A DNA stretch of 64,000 nucleotides from Phycisphaeraceae bacterium (GTDB taxonomy: Bacteria; Planctomycetota; Phycisphaerae; Phycisphaerales; UBA1924): NCBI GenBank assembly GCA_019636625.1, contig JAHBXE010000001.1, positions 372,001 through 436,000 on the forward strand. The letters are read 5' to 3'. The position numbers were made by a program, and so were the translations under genes. Below, piece after piece: positions 40,347 through 48,779 of the stretch. The notes beneath the pieces are model-generated. The model made no database searches, had not been told where the DNA came from, and worked only from the letters and a program-made list of their open reading frames with translations. Every line of letters starts with the position of its first letter. Position 1 is the first letter of the stretch.

Positions 40347-42485
40347 ATGTACGAAACTCTTCGAGACTTCGTTTCAGCCCTCGACAAGGCCGGTGAGCTT
40401 CACCGTATCACCGCCAAGGTCTCGCCATACCTCGAGATGGCGGCCATCTGCGATCGGGTCTGCAAGTCGGGCGCCCCGTCCCTCCCGTCGGCGCCCACGC
40501 GAAAGACCGATCCCGCTCACCATGGCCGCGGCGGAAAAGCCCTCCTCTTTCAGAATGTGGCGGGTTCCGACTTTCCGGTGCTCATCAATGCGTGGGGTTC
40601 CTACCGGCGAGTCGAAATGGCCTTGGGGTGCAACGAGGCCGGTCCCGGGCTGTCGGCGGGACATACCCCGGGCGGGCTCGAGGCCCTCGCTGACCGCCTC
40701 GCCAAGCTCATCAAGCCAGAGCCCCCCCCGACCCTCGTGGCCAAGCTCCAGAAGCTCCCCGAGCTGCTCGAACTGGCCAAAGTCCCGCCAAAGCGTGTCC
40801 GAACCGGCGTGTGTCAGCAGGTGGTGATGACCGGTGATCAGGTTGATCTGGCGCGACTGCCCATCATCAAGTGCTGGCCGCTGGACGGCGACCTCGCGGC
40901 CGTGGGCTATCCCCATGACGTCAATCGCGGGATTCCGGGGGTCCGCTCCGATCCCGAATGGCTCGCCTCCAACCAGGGCCGCTACATCACGCTTGGGACG
41001 ATTCACACGATTCACGCCGATGATCTCGGTAACCCCGCTCCGCCCTCCCACAACATCGGCATGTACCGCGTTCAGCTCTTCGGGCCGCGCCATATGGCCA
41101 TGCACTGGCACATGCACCACGATGGTGCCCGCCATTGGCGGTCATGGAAGGCCAAGGGTGAGCGGATGCCCGTCGCCATTGCGCTTGGCGGGGAGAGTGT
41201 CCTGCCGTATGCCGCGACCGCTCCCATGCCCCCGGGGATCAGCGAGCTCCTTCTGGCCGGCTTCCTGAATCGCGGGGGGATACCGATGGTGCCGTGCAAG
41301 ACGGTGCCGCTCCAGGTGCCCGCAAACAGCGAGTTCGTCATCGAGGGATACGTCAGCCACGAAGCGGGCCTGCCGGGGTTTGATCCTCGGACCGGCACAG
41401 CACTGGGACCCGGCGCTGTCTTCGAGGGCCCCTTTGGCGACCATACCGGCTTTTACTCGCTGCCGGACCGCTACCCGCTTCTGGAAGTAACCGCGATTAC
41501 CCATCGCCGTGATCCGATCTATCCGACCACGATCGTCGGTCTCCCGCCTCAGGAGGACTACTACCTCGGCAAGGCCACCGAACGTCTCTTCCTTCCGTTG
41601 CTCAAGACCATCATCCCGGACATCATCGATTACGACCTGCCGATATTTGGAGCCTTCCACAACTGCGCCTTCATCAAGATCCGCAAGGAGTACCCGCTCC
41701 AGGCTCGCCGCATCATGCACGCCGTCTGGGGCGCCGGCCAGATGTCGTGGACCAAGACCGTCGTCGTCGTGGACCACGATGTCGATGTGCACGATTCAGG
41801 CGCGGTCCTTCGAGCGGTGGGGGACCACTGCATCCCCGCTCGAGATACGGAGCTGGTCCGCGGACCGCTGGACATCCTCGATCATGCCGCGCCTTTCCTT
41901 GGCGCCGGGGGCAAGATGGGCTTTGACGCCACCCGGAAGTGGCTTGAAGCCGAGACGCACCGGGCGCTGGACCCGCTGGCGGCGGAGTTGTGCGCCACAG
42001 GTCCCATCATGGCCGTCACCGGGTCGGAAGCCAAGTCAGCCGAGATCCGCCTGAAGCAGATTCCCGGCGTCCGTGACGCCCGAGTTCCGGACGAACTCGG
42101 AGGTCATTGGCTGCTCATTCGCACATCGACGCCATCCCCCGGCGATGGCCAGAGGATCATCAAGGCGATCGGCGGGCTTGCCGACGAGGTCGCCCTGCCA
42201 CGATACACGGTGGTCGTGGGGCCGGATGCCGATCTGGCCAACCTCGACGAGGCTCTGTTCCATTGGCTCGCCAACGCCGCCCCGGACCGTGACCGGCACA
42301 TGAGCCTCTGCGGTCGGCGGGTCGCCTTCGACGCCACACCCAAGCAGGGCGGGCCCGGAAGCGCCGACGAACACAACGGCCTGCCCGTCCGAGACTGGCC
42401 GCCGATCATCCGCATGGCCGACACGGTTACGCGGAACATCAGCGCCCGATGGCACGAACTCGGTCTTGACGATTCGCGCGTGTAG
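40347..42485 (+). CDS. UbiD-family decarboxylase, menaquinone-type
   Basis: 712 residues. It belongs to the prenylated-FMN-dependent UbiD decarboxylases; family segments include YPHDVNRGIPGVR, NIGMYRVQLFGPRHMAMHWHMHHDGA (in two parts), ALGGESVLPYAATAPMPPG and EFVIEGYVSHEA. The length is well beyond E. coli UbiD (about 497 residues) and also exceeds the menaquinone-pathway relatives (about 600). Extra residues lie in an N-terminal insertion (residues 45-65) and a C-terminal extension. No ubiX/flavin prenyltransferase is adjacent. Menaquinone decarboxylation is inferred from family resemblance. TACTGT (40334-40339) is 7 bp before the ATG, with no Shine-Dalgarno sequence. Confidence 0.85.
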   Translation: MYETLRDFVSALDKAGELHRITAKVSPYLEMAAICDRVCKSGAPSLPSAPTRKTDPAHHGRGGKALLFQNVAGSDFPVLINAWGSYRRVEMALGCNEAGPGLSAGHTPGGLEALADRLAKLIKPEPPPTLVAKLQKLPELLELAKVPPKRVRTGVCQQVVMTGDQVDLARLPIIKCWPLDGDLAAVGYPHDVNRGIPGVRSDPEWLASNQGRYITLGTIHTIHADDLGNPAPPSHNIGMYRVQLFGPRHMAMHWHMHHDGARHWRSWKAKGERMPVAIALGGESVLPYAATAPMPPGISELLLAGFLNRGGIPMVPCKTVPLQVPANSEFVIEGYVSHEAGLPGFDPRTGTALGPGAVFEGPFGDHTGFYSLPDRYPLLEVTAITHRRDPIYPTTIVGLPPQEDYYLGKATERLFLPLLKTIIPDIIDYDLPIFGAFHNCAFIKIRKEYPLQARRIMHAVWGAGQMSWTKTVVVVDHDVDVHDSGAVLRAVGDHCIPARDTELVRGPLDILDHAAPFLGAGGKMGFDATRKWLEAETHRALDPLAAELCATGPIMAVTGSEAKSAEIRLKQIPGVRDARVPDELGGHWLLIRTSTPSPGDGQRIIKAIGGLADEVALPRYTVVVGPDADLANLDEALFHWLANAAPDRDRHMSLCGRRVAFDATPKQGGPGSADEHNGLPVRDWPPIIRMADTVTRNISARWHELGLDDSRV

Positions 42486-42555
42486 CACTTGCCACGGCGA
42501 TCCGCGCGGCCAAGATATTCATGTCGCGGCCACGGAGGCCCGAAACAGAGGTGGC

Positions 42556-43569
42556 ATGAACGTAACGGTCCTGACCTACCTTGAGCGCGAGGGCGCCAAG
42601 TCCCACGATCCTGTCGTGGATCAGGTCGCCGCAGCGCTCATTGAACGGGGCCACACGCCGACCATCCTTGGCGTGCACGCCGATATCCAGAAACTCGTCG
42701 CCGGCCTGACGCAGCCCCGGCCGGACATCGTCTTCAACCTGATGGAAATGTTCAGCCAGGATCCCTTCGGCGATGTCGACGTCGCGGGGCTTCTCGACCT
42801 GTTGGACCTCCCTCACACGGGCGGCGGCGCCGGAGAGATTTTCCTTCGCCAGGACAAGAGTCTCGCCAAGAAGCTGCTCGCCTTCGACGGCATCCTCTTC
42901 CCCCGGTTCGCCGTCTTTCCGAAGAACGCCGGGTTTGAGACGGGCGGCAACCTTCGGATGCCGTTGTTCATCAAGCCTCTCCGACTCGACGCCTCGCTCG
43001 GAATTGACGCCAAGAGCTTCGTCAATGACACGACGTCCATGATGAAGAAGGTGGTCGAGATTCACGAGAAGCTCAACGATGCCGCCATCGCCGAGGAGTT
43101 CATTGAGGGTCGCGAGTTTTACGTCGGCGTGCTTGGCAACCGCGATGCGCAGGCGTTCCCGCCCATCGAGTTCGACTTCTCCGGCCTGCCCGAGGGCGTT
43201 CCCCGCGTCGCCGACCGCCGCGCCAAGTGGGACAAGGAAAGCGCCGAGTACAAGGGAACCCGATCCGTTCTCGCCACCCTGCCGGATGAACTTCGCGCCA
43301 GGCTGCAGCGAGTCGCCTTGGACGCCTATCGCGCCCTGCGCGTTCGCGATTACGGCCGCGTCGATCTTCGTCTGACCAACACCGGCGAAATCTATGTCAT
43401 CGAGGTCAACGCGAGTTGCTACCTCGAAAGCTCAAGCGAGTTCGCCGTCGCGGCCGGCGCGGCGGGTTTGGCGTACCCGGACCTCATCCAGAAGATCATC
43501 GATCTCGCCATGGAGAGGTACAAGGAAGCGCAGCAGGCGCCCAAGCGCCGTCGCACTCGAGTGACCTGA
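42556..43569 (+). CDS. ATP-grasp ligase (D-alanine--D-alanine ligase-like)
   Basis: 337 residues. The N-terminal domain has the D-Ala-D-Ala ligase-like strand VFNLMEMFSQD; the ATP-grasp core includes LRQDKSLAKKLL, MPLFIKPLRLDASLGI (ATP-binding loop) and AEEFIEGREFYVGVLGN. The metal-binding C-terminal motif is RVDLRLT...YVIEVNAS. It joins a carboxylate to an amine via an acyl phosphate; the exact substrates are unknown. It is not a canonical Ddl: family motifs differ and no mur genes are nearby. AGAGGTGG precedes the ATG at 42556. Convergent with a zinc metallopeptidase, 41 bp apart, and close to a PBP4-type peptidase gene. Confidence 0.8.
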   Translation: MNVTVLTYLEREGAKSHDPVVDQVAAALIERGHTPTILGVHADIQKLVAGLTQPRPDIVFNLMEMFSQDPFGDVDVAGLLDLLDLPHTGGGAGEIFLRQDKSLAKKLLAFDGILFPRFAVFPKNAGFETGGNLRMPLFIKPLRLDASLGIDAKSFVNDTTSMMKKVVEIHEKLNDAAIAEEFIEGREFYVGVLGNRDAQAFPPIEFDFSGLPEGVPRVADRRAKWDKESAEYKGTRSVLATLPDELRARLQRVALDAYRALRVRDYGRVDLRLTNTGEIYVIEVNASCYLESSSEFAVAAGAAGLAYPDLIQKIIDLAMERYKEAQQAPKRRRTRVT

Positions 43570-43610
43570 CAGAGACGGTCTGGGTGAGCGGCTGGCCGCG
43601 CAGGCAAGGC

Positions 43611-44639
43611 TCACGCCAGGTATGTGCCCGTGTGCACGTAGTTCATCGCCAGCGCCGTCACGAGCGTCGTGACAGCCACCATCACCCGTGCTTCGTCAGG
43701 TTCCGCGTACACCTGTCCGAGCTGATCGGCCAGTTGTGCCAGGTGTCGCACGAGCACCCGCGTCCGCTCCGGGAAGTGGCCCGTCCAACGAAACACGTTG
43801 TCCAGCAGGCCCGGTTCCATCCGGCGCAGCAGGTCCGACGCCTTCTTCTTCGCAACGCCCTCCTCAACATCCTCGAAGATCGCCCGGAGCGCACCCGCCA
43901 AGCCGCTGGGCATGGGCTCGGGCGTGCCGATCTGATTCTGGTAGAACTGGTCGAGCGAGTACGGGACCTGCCCGACTTCCTCGTCCAACTCCTCCATTAC
44001 GGCTGGCCGCGGCTCGTCACGCAGCGATCGCAGGGTGTGGTCGCAGTACTCCAGCTTCGCAAGTGCGGTTGGCCACGCCGCGTACTCGTCGCGCCAGCCC
44101 TTCACGCCGCCGTTTTCACTGCCAGACGGAGGCGTCATCCACACCGCGAAGGTCTCGGCCCAATCCTCGTCCGGGTGCTTCTGCGCATACCAGCCGGGGA
44201 GGTGTCGTACGTATCGCTTCGAGAACGGCGAGGGTCGGTACTCCTCGAGATACGGCTGGGTGATCGCCCCGAAGAGCTTCACCCACTCCTCCCGGTCGTA
44301 GAGCTTGTAGGCGTAGTTCACCACGTGCCCCATCTCATGCCGGAGATAGCGCAGGATGTCCGCCCGGTTGAATCCCTCCACGTGTCCGACCCGTTCGGCG
44401 TGAAGCTCCGTCAGGTCCGGTCTCGCGAGGTAGAACGGCATCCCGATCGACACCGAACCGAACGGGACGCCCCACTCGGTTGACAGGTAGCACCGGGGCC
44501 GGATCGGTACCCCCGCCGTTTCCAGTTCAGCCATGAACTCCGTGATGATGGGTTCAAGGCGCGTTCCCTCGATGCGCAGACCCAGATCGCGGATCGGCGT
44601 CTTGAGGAACTCAGGAAATGACGGTCTCGGGCTGGCCAC
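43611..44639 (-). CDS. Putative zinc metallopeptidase (gluzincin-like)
   Basis: 342 residues. A zinc-binding HEMGH motif lies at residues 101-105, and a likely third ligand Glu162 follows in DEDWAETFA, giving an HExxH plus distant Glu arrangement. Around it are segments typical of the putative zinc-binding metallopeptidase family PF15887: RHEMGHVVNYAYKLY and FSKRYVRHLPGWYAQKHPDEDW (in two pieces). No signal peptide, so cytoplasmic. Its start is uncertain: GTGs at 44639, 44657 and 44681 are in frame; none has a good ribosome-binding site. Relatives are sometimes found near ATP-grasp ligases, as here. Substrate unknown. Confidence 0.7.
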   Translation of the reverse strand: MASPRPSFPEFLKTPIRDLGLRIEGTRLEPIITEFMAELETAGVPIRPRCYLSTEWGVPFGSVSIGMPFYLARPDLTELHAERVGHVEGFNRADILRYLRHEMGHVVNYAYKLYDREEWVKLFGAITQPYLEEYRPSPFSKRYVRHLPGWYAQKHPDEDWAETFAVWMTPPSGSENGGVKGWRDEYAAWPTALAKLEYCDHTLRSLRDEPRPAVMEELDEEVGQVPYSLDQFYQNQIGTPEPMPSGLAGALRAIFEDVEEGVAKKKASDLLRRMEPGLLDNVFRWTGHFPERTRVLVRHLAQLADQLGQVYAEPDEARVMVAVTTLVTALAMNYVHTGTYLA

Positions 44640-44729
44640 GGTGCACCCGGGGCCCACTGTACGCCGCTGCGGCCATACCACCCTGGACCATCCCGGAATG
44701 TGGCCTGAATCGGCGGGTCCAATCCCAGG

Positions 44730-46289
44730 TTATCGCGGGGAATCGGTCACATTCGCCCTCGTTCCCGCGCCCGATATCCATCGGTCGATGACCCCGACGA
44801 TCCGGTCCTGACAGGCCAGCGCTTCCGGCCCGTCCCCCATGTTCTCCCGCAACCCGTTGATCATGATGCTGAACGCGTAGCGATTTCCGGTTCGAGGATC
44901 CGTCAGGTACCCGGAGAGGCAGCGAACCTCGTCAATCGTTCCCGTCTTCGCGTTCAGCGAGCATGTCAGCCCGGCTTTCTCGAATCGCCGACGCAGGTTG
45001 CTGCCGCTCGTTCGAGGCGTCGCCAGCGATTCGATGAACGCCGCGCCGACCTTCCGATCCCGCTGCATCTCATCGAGCCATCGCGTCAGCGACCGCGCCG
45101 ACACCCGGTTCTCCTTTGACAGCCCCGAGCCATCCACCACGACCGTGGCGGCCGCATCGCGAGGGCCAAGCCGTTGGGCCTGTCCGATTGTCATTCGCAC
45201 CACGGAGGATCCATTGGTCCACGATCCCGGCTCGCCCGTCACTTCCCGCCCCATTCGCTTGATCAGGGCCTCGGCGTAGAGATTGTGAGAGTCCGAGTTG
45301 CACCGCGACAGGATGTCGGGCATGTGCGTCGTGATCGCCGCGATGGTCCGGCCACGGAACAGCTCGCTCATCTCCGCCATGCGCACGGCCCGCAGCGCTG
45401 CATCCCGCGACGCCTCGCCGCGTCCGACAGCCACGCCCTGGCGGACCAGATCCACCGCGATCAGTTGCCCGGTCAGTTTCGCGACATCGGCCAGCGTGAT
45501 TTCCATCGGCTGCTTCGCCGGCTGACGCACTTGTCCGAACAGGGTGAAGCGATTCTCGCCCTCGGCTCGATCCTGACGCGACATCCAGAACGAGTTGTTA
45601 CCCGAGAGGATGGTCTTGGCCCGGTTGTCGATCTCGATCCAGCTCGCGGAGGGTTGAATCAGAATCTGCGGTGGCCGGCCATCCCCGTCCGCCGACGGCG
45701 ACGGGTACACGCACAGCACGTTCGCGTGAAAGTTCACGCCGGCCACGGGGGCGCAATACCACTTGTCAAGCTGATTCCGCGGCCAGGTGGGGTGCACCCA
45801 CTGCCGGTCAAAGACCCGGTCATCAACGACAACTTCGGTGACGCGAGTCACCCCGGCGGTTTTCACCGCCCCGGCCAGTTGCGAGATCAGCGATTCGACG
45901 GTCACCTTCGGCGTCATCCGATCCAGCACGGTCGGATCCGCCAACGCGGGATCGCCAGATCCAACGATGATCAGCCGTTCCGATCCCGGCGGCCCTTCGA
46001 GAACCAGCTCCGTCCGAAACGAAAAGTCCGTGCCCAGAACCAGGAGCGCCGCGCCCGAGGTCAGGAGCTTCATGTTCGACGCGGGCTTCATCGGGGCGTC
46101 CGCATCCAGGTCAGCGAGATCGACCCCAGAAGACAGGTCCCGGACACTCACGGAGAACTTCGCGCCGCTCACCTTGGACGAAGCGATGGCCGCCTGGATC
46201 CGCTGGTTCAGCTCCCGCTGGCCGACCACCGGCGATGCCAGGGTCAGCACGCCGCACACCAATGCCGCCATGGAGGCTTGCCATCGCAT
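44730..46289 (-). CDS. dacB: D-alanyl-D-alanine carboxypeptidase/endopeptidase, PBP4 type
   Basis: 519 residues of the S13 (DacB) family. A signal peptide (MRWQASMAALVCGVLTLASP, cleavage near VVGQ) places it in the periplasm. Active-site motifs are SNMK (SxxK, Ser71-Lys74), SHN (SxN, 334-336) and KTG (448-450). It trims or cleaves D-Ala crosslinks in peptidoglycan, supporting a peptidoglycan wall in this organism. The ATG at 46289 gives a compact signal peptide; an upstream ATG at 46325 is an alternative, with a GGGAG too close to work well. Same strand as the metallopeptidase downstream, 90 bp apart. Confidence 0.9.
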   Translation of the reverse strand: MRWQASMAALVCGVLTLASPVVGQRELNQRIQAAIASSKVSGAKFSVSVRDLSSGVDLADLDADAPMKPASNMKLLTSGAALLVLGTDFSFRTELVLEGPPGSERLIIVGSGDPALADPTVLDRMTPKVTVESLISQLAGAVKTAGVTRVTEVVVDDRVFDRQWVHPTWPRNQLDKWYCAPVAGVNFHANVLCVYPSPSADGDGRPPQILIQPSASWIEIDNRAKTILSGNNSFWMSRQDRAEGENRFTLFGQVRQPAKQPMEITLADVAKLTGQLIAVDLVRQGVAVGRGEASRDAALRAVRMAEMSELFRGRTIAAITTHMPDILSRCNSDSHNLYAEALIKRMGREVTGEPGSWTNGSSVVRMTIGQAQRLGPRDAAATVVVDGSGLSKENRVSARSLTRWLDEMQRDRKVGAAFIESLATPRTSGSNLRRRFEKAGLTCSLNAKTGTIDEVRCLSGYLTDPRTGNRYAFSIMINGLRENMGDGPEALACQDRIVGVIDRWISGAGTRANVTDSPR

Positions 46290-46449
46290 ACGAGTTTCCG
46301 GAAAGACTGCTCCCTCTCGATTCATCTCCCACCCGTCGGTGGATCCCCACGACGATACACCGCCCAGTACCCGGGATCGGCCACCTTCTACCCCGGTCTG
46401 CAATTCAGCAAACGATGACCTGATAATCTCGCGGTTTCTGCCGTGCCCC

Positions 46450-46911
46450 TCACGCGGGCTGGCCGACGATCGCGCTGTGCTGATGTCGCACAAGCCCAAC
46501 AAGCTCATCGACTTGCGTGCGACCGGTCAGTTCCCACTGCATCCAATGAACGCCGGCGACCTTCGGTGAGAACGCGATCACATCCCGGATGTACTTCGGG
46601 AGGCGCCGCACCGGGAGCAAACTCACCACATCCCCGCTCATCGGCAGGGCGAGCAACGGCTTGCCGGGTTGTGGAACAAGATAGACGATCGGACGATCCG
46701 ATGAGCCTCGAGCGCCGTAGGCAAGCGTCCATCTCCACGGAATCCCCAGCCATGTAATCGATTCCGTTGCGCCGTCCATCGCGAGTATGGCCGATCGGGC
46801 CTGTTCGATCAGCCCAGCCTGTGTCTTTGAGTACACGGCCAGCAGCGCTTCCAAGCGCGGCGTCTCAAACCGCTCCTCCCATGCGTTCTTGGCTTTCCAT
46901 CCCCTCTTCAT
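46450..46911 (-). CDS. Conserved small protein of unknown function
   Basis: 153 residues, no signal peptide or membrane segment. The central segment ITWLGIPWRWTLAYG, RPIVYLVPQPGKPLLALPM and ALPMSGDVVSL suggests a small alpha/beta fold; it faintly resembles DUF1801/DUF3788-type proteins, but I cannot assign it. The ATG at 46911 follows GGAG with 8-bp spacing; a GTG at 46926 is an alternative. It lies upstream of dacB on the same strand with a 160-bp gap, which is too long to say they form an operon. Confidence 0.6.
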   Translation of the reverse strand: MKRGWKAKNAWEERFETPRLEALLAVYSKTQAGLIEQARSAILAMDGATESITWLGIPWRWTLAYGARGSSDRPIVYLVPQPGKPLLALPMSGDVVSLLPVRRLPKYIRDVIAFSPKVAGVHWMQWELTGRTQVDELVGLVRHQHSAIVGQPA

Positions 46912-47248
46912 CACCGGATGCTCCACTCGCTAGCCATTGTGCAACAGTGCTTTACACCATCGCCGCGGCCGCGAAGCCCTCTCCAGTCCCGTACTGTGCC
47001 GAGCAATTCATCGCCAACAGGCAGTTCACGCATGCCTCACAGACCCCGTATTATTCCCTACCTGTTCTGGGGATTTCCACCCCCTGTTTTCCCCTTTGTT
47101 GTTCATGCCCAACTTGGGCTTTCCACGGCCTCAGTTGGCCAACTCGGTTGACTCGCCGGCAAAGGACCTTCTTTTCGTGATCCCAGACGACCGCTCGCCT
47201 GGGTTTGGCAACGGTGTAAAGTGGTACCTCGCCCGACTGGAGGCTCTC
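46912..47248. other. Intergenic region between the small unknown gene and the receiver gene
   Basis: 337 bp without a supported gene. It is pyrimidine-rich and lower in GC than its surroundings at about 47040-47120. I see no RNA gene, repeat or convincing -35/-10 pair. It presumably carries divergent promoters; no origin-type DnaA boxes were recognised. Confidence 0.5.
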
Positions 47249-47731
47249 GTGACGCAGGATGCACCCCCAACACCCCCAAGTGCCCCGACTCCCGACTTCG
47301 ACACCTCCACCATGGCGATTCTCGTCGTCGATGACAACGAGCAGAACCTCGAGCTCATGGAAGCCTACCTCGAAGAGCTCGGGTCTCAGGTCCGGACGGC
47401 GCGGGACGGCATCGAGACACTTGCGGCAGTGGACGCCAATCCACCCGACCTGATCCTTCTCGACGTCATGATGCCCCGCATGAGCGGATTCCAGGCGTGC
47501 GCGAGGATCAAGGGCAATCCCAAGCACAGGGACATCCCGGTGCTGATGATCACAGCGCTCAACGAAGTGGGGGATGTGGAGAAGGCCGTGGAGTCCGGCG
47601 CGGATGACTTCCTCACCAAGCCCGTCAACAAGCTCGAGTTGATCACGCGAGTCAGGAGCCTTCTCCGCGTTCGAGCGCTCAAGAAGCAACTCGATCAGTC
47701 GCTGAACCAGATGCGCCGGCAGGACACCTGA
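47249..47731 (+). CDS. Single-domain response regulator with N- and C-terminal extensions
   Basis: 160 residues. A CheY-like receiver domain occupies about residues 22-140, with acidic pair Asp28-Asp29, phospho-acceptor Asp72 in LILLDVMMP, Thr102 (the residue after MI) and Lys124 in FLTKPVNK, all intact. The short C-terminal tail (RVRALKKQLDQSLNQMRRQ) is a probable coiled coil for dimerisation or partner binding; there is no output domain. The GTG at 47249 was chosen because TGGAGG lies 6 bp upstream. No histidine kinase is adjacent. A 337-bp region without genes precedes it. Confidence 0.85.
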   Translation: MTQDAPPTPPSAPTPDFDTSTMAILVVDDNEQNLELMEAYLEELGSQVRTARDGIETLAAVDANPPDLILLDVMMPRMSGFQACARIKGNPKHRDIPVLMITALNEVGDVEKAVESGADDFLTKPVNKLELITRVRSLLRVRALKKQLDQSLNQMRRQDT

Positions 47732-47816
47732 CCTTGTCGGGTCCAACGCGAGCGGGCACGATCGCCTCGGCACTGTGGCCTCGCGTTGACCCTGTTCCAT
47801 CCACCGAACTCGCTCG

Positions 47817-48632
47817 ATGCGATCCCTCCGCGAAATCGCCATCCTCGAAGAGGGCCGTCAGGCCCGCGCCATCGCCGATGTCGCCGATGCCTACGCCGAG
47901 ATTGCCGGAGGCTTCGTGTGCCGGGGCGAACCGGGCACGTGGTGCAACACCGCCGTCGGTCTCGGCTTGGCCGGCCCTGTGACGGAAGATGACGTCGACC
48001 GACTGGTCGCTTGGTTCGTCGATCACGGCCGCGAACCCAACATCGAGCTGTGTCCGTTCGCCGACGACACCCTCCGCCGGTCCCTCGCCCGCCGCGGCTT
48101 CGTGCTCAGGATCTTCGAGAACTGCTTCTTCCGCGAGCTATCCGTCGGAGACGAGTTCAAACCCCGGCACGGGCAGCCGACCGACATCGAGATCCGCCGA
48201 ATCGACCCGCACGATCCCACCGCCGTCCGCGAGTATGGCATGGCCGTCGCGACAGGCTTCTCCGACAAGCCACCCCGCGAGTCGGACATCGACCTGATGG
48301 CCCGCTGCGCCACCCATGAGCGCAGTATCGCGTTTGGTGCCTACCACGCCGGCCGCTGTATCGCCGGCGGCGCCGTCGAGGTCTGCGGCGAGGTCGCAGC
48401 CCTCTTCGGCCTGAGCGTTCTGCCCGACTTCCGCCGCCGCGGCATCCAGCAAGCGCTGATCGCGACTCGTCTCCAACTCGCTCTGTCTCACGGGGCAACC
48501 ATCGCCACGATCAGTTCGCGCCCGGGCGTTCCGACGGAGGGGAATGTTCGTCGAATGGGTTTCCAGGTGGCCTACACGAAGGCCGTACTGACACGCCCGG
48601 GGGTTGGGTTGGCTCCTGTTCATGAACTCTGA
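47817..48632 (+). CDS. GNAT family N-acetyltransferase
   Basis: 271 residues. The C-terminal part (about 130-265) is a GNAT domain: VEVCGEVAALFGLSVLPDFRRRGIQQALIATRLQLA (in two pieces) contains the acetyl-CoA binding loop RRRGIQ, and the preceding strand pair is SIAFGAYHAG. The N-terminal 120 residues form a partial second GNAT-like domain of the type seen in duplicated proteins. Substrate unknown. No Shine-Dalgarno sequence or -10 hexamer is close to the ATG. An 85-bp gap separates it from the receiver gene, on the same strand. Confidence 0.8.
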   Translation: MRSLREIAILEEGRQARAIADVADAYAEIAGGFVCRGEPGTWCNTAVGLGLAGPVTEDDVDRLVAWFVDHGREPNIELCPFADDTLRRSLARRGFVLRIFENCFFRELSVGDEFKPRHGQPTDIEIRRIDPHDPTAVREYGMAVATGFSDKPPRESDIDLMARCATHERSIAFGAYHAGRCIAGGAVEVCGEVAALFGLSVLPDFRRRGIQQALIATRLQLALSHGATIATISSRPGVPTEGNVRRMGFQVAYTKAVLTRPGVGLAPVHEL

Positions 48633-48685
48633 ACATGCACCCTGTGAATCTGGTTTCGTTTCAGGCAAAGGGTCAAATTTAAGTC

Positions 48686-48714
48686 TTGACCAACCGGGCT
48701 AGGAACCGTTAAAC
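48686..48714 (+). promoter_or_regulatory. Predicted promoter of the dockerin-bearing exported protein
   Basis: TTGACC (48686-48691) and TTAAAC (48709-48714) are separated by 17 bp. The predicted start near 48721 gives a leader of about 60 bases ending in AAGGGAGAG, a good ribosome-binding site before the ATG at 48780. Confidence 0.55.
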
Positions 48715-48779
48715 TGCCTCCCCAGCGGGGTTTGTGTTCTTGCAATGCTCCGTCATCCATTCACACAAGGGAGAGTTTC

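Noticed and set aside
46912-47248. A replication origin in the pyrimidine-rich region
   Set aside because: No DnaA-box-like repeats, and no dnaA, dnaN or partition genes nearby.
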